Assembly (NCBI GenBank): GCA_032622095.1
Contig: CP136067.1
Span: 177,106,556-177,170,555, forward strand
Length of the DNA: 64,000 nt
From: Siphonodentalium dalli
Taxonomy: Eukaryota; Mollusca; Scaphopoda; Gadilida; Siphonodentaliidae
Reading direction: 5' to 3'
Made by a program: the position numbers and the translations under genes. Below the pieces are notes generated by a model, which saw nothing but the letters and a program-made list of their open reading frames with translations, searched no databases and was not told the DNA's origin. Shown in pieces: positions 63,009-64,000 of the stretch (its first letter is position 1; each line of letters starts with the position of its first letter).

Positions 63009-63244
63009 TTAAATATTAAAAAGATGTTAGTTTTCTATTTGCGTGTCCCTGGTGTTCAATACTACCGTGTACGACCATGAACGGTCACCCAAGATTAGCT
63101 AGGTGGTTTCCGCACATGCCACTACAACTTCGCCTCATTCAGTATATTATACCACTCCTGTCATTTGGAACATGGTTTATGCCTTTCACCCCCACCCAAT
63201 ACGCCCTATCATGTCATTAATTCGCGGCCTTATTAGATCCACCA

Positions 63245-63445
63245 TGCAGGTCCGGTTCCGTGGTATCAGAAATTCTTCCATGCAGCCCGGTTGTTTTATT
63301 GCTACAGATCAAAGTTCTGGAGTAGCATTTCCATATATGGAGCTTTTGAATATTCATGACTTCCATTTATGTCATATATGGAAATGCTACTGCAAAACTT
63401 TGAACTGTAGCACTAAAACCACGGAACCGGACCTGGCGGATCCAA
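63245..63445. repeat. Foldback element
   Basis: Arms CAGGTCCGGTTCCGTGGT ... GTAGCATTTCCATATATGG / CCATATATGGAAATGCTACT ... ACCACGGAACCGGACCTG. The open frame across it comes from the palindrome and is not a gene. Confidence 0.75.
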
Positions 63446-64000
63446 TATGGCCGCGAGTAAGTTAGACAGGGCGTATATATGTATGATATGAGATCATACA
63501 TTTAGTATTTTATTAAAAGTTTAATCTTTCCGTAAAGCTGTTAAATCAAATCATTACTAGCCAATACGGAGACTAATTCCAATACCTCATGCCAACGTTC
63601 ACGAGTCTGTTTTCAATAAATTTAATCAAATAGTATTCCGGATGCCGCCTCTCTGTTATGGCGTATTCCGGATGCCGGTGTCCATTTTAAGCCGGATGCT
63701 GGATGCCAGGGGGAGGGGGGTCGTCACCCTCATTCATGATGACATGTTTATGGTGGAATGTGTTTGTGTCGGCCACAGTCTCTTTAAACGGTGACAACAT
63801 TCATCCAGATTATAATTCCTTTGCAAATTATAAATTTAGGGTAACAGAGAGCTTGCCCAATGTGATGTCACAACATTAAAGGCCCACATCATTTTTGAAT
63901 CACCAGATCACATGATATACAAAATATTCCATATGATATACCATTTGAAAGTGGAAGCTCCAAAACATTGTATTAATTAATAATTATATTTATTTTGAAA

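Larger units (their letters stand above)
59373..63731. mobile_element. 4.36-kb transposon-like insertion in copy C
   Basis: Comparison with copy B gives the empty site TGTATTCATGATGATATG. The insertion is bounded by GAGGGTGACGACCCCCCT and its inverse (AGGGGGGTCGTCACCCTC). ATTCAT is duplicated at 59367-59372 and 63732-63737; the duplication could be read as 8 bp (ATTCATGA) if the repeat starts GGGTGACG. Both ends carry CCGGATGC words in the same orientation, including a shared CTGTTATGGCGTATTCCGG. The interior is other repeats (60450-62511, 62529-63008, 63245-63445), with no transposase frame. Confidence 0.85.
56774..64000. repeat. Segmental triplication, copy C (continues past window)
   Basis: It matches B from ACTGCATGTAATTTGTT, carries a contracted minisatellite (58833-59020), and is split at 59372 by a 4.36-kb insertion. 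It resumes at 63732 (ATTCATGATGACATG) and reaches the SINE-like tail at the window end. The TMEM229-like position is not reached. Confidence 0.9.

Noticed and set aside
63103-63465. 120-codon open frame near the end of the insertion in copy C
   Set aside because: It crosses a foldback palindrome and a mixed repeat region; no protein-like pattern.

Overview
This is eukaryotic, intron-rich, AT-rich animal DNA dominated by repeats. The repeat vocabulary suggests a mollusc, probably a bivalve: GTCCGTCC-bearing elements, GCTCACCTGAG elements with tandem 'missing-ligand-like' modules, many short foldback elements, and frequent TACATGTA words. The species cannot be named from sequence alone. Two kinds of protein-coding gene are convincing.

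Positions 748-37168 (+) carry the 3' half of CHD1L/ALC1, the PAR-activated chromatin remodeller. There are 12 coding exons whose phases all fit, giving 475 residues plus a stop. They encode the region after the ATPase: the nucleosome-contacting linker, a coiled basic/acidic segment, the complete macro domain, and an extra C-terminal BRCT domain that human CHD1L lacks. The ATPase exons lie upstream of the window. Two of the eleven introns have U12-type (minor spliceosome) signals: intron 8 is GT-AG and intron 10 is AT-AC. The acceptor of intron 5, together with the start of exon 6, is tandemly repeated four times.

The introns are filled with nested DNA transposons and MITEs. These include TA-flanked elements with CGCGGT-rich subterminal arrays (1240-5570, 3524-3892, 4701-5031, 29999-32381), TTAA-flanked elements, two hAT elements with 8-bp target duplications, foldback elements, a 2-kb element also found at 42186-44182, and a relic of an LTR-retrotransposon gag (13400-13920, minus). 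One double-hairpin module recurs inside MITEs whose terminal repeats are different.

Positions 37169-45287 hold no gene that I recognise. They contain MITEs, a tRNA-derived SINE, the second 2-kb element inserted in a MITE, and two minisatellites.

Positions 45288-64000 are a head-to-tail segmental triplication (A 45288-50247, B 50248-56773, C from 56774 past the window end). Copies A and B each carry an intact, nearly identical single-exon TMEM229-like membrane protein gene on the minus strand. The place where copy C should carry its gene is beyond the window. Copy A has lost about 1.8 kb, copies B and C differ greatly in the length of a 30/32-bp minisatellite, and copy C is split by a 4.36-kb transposon-like insertion (59373-63731). 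The CHD1L and TMEM229 loci are neighbours, and nothing in the sequence links them functionally.
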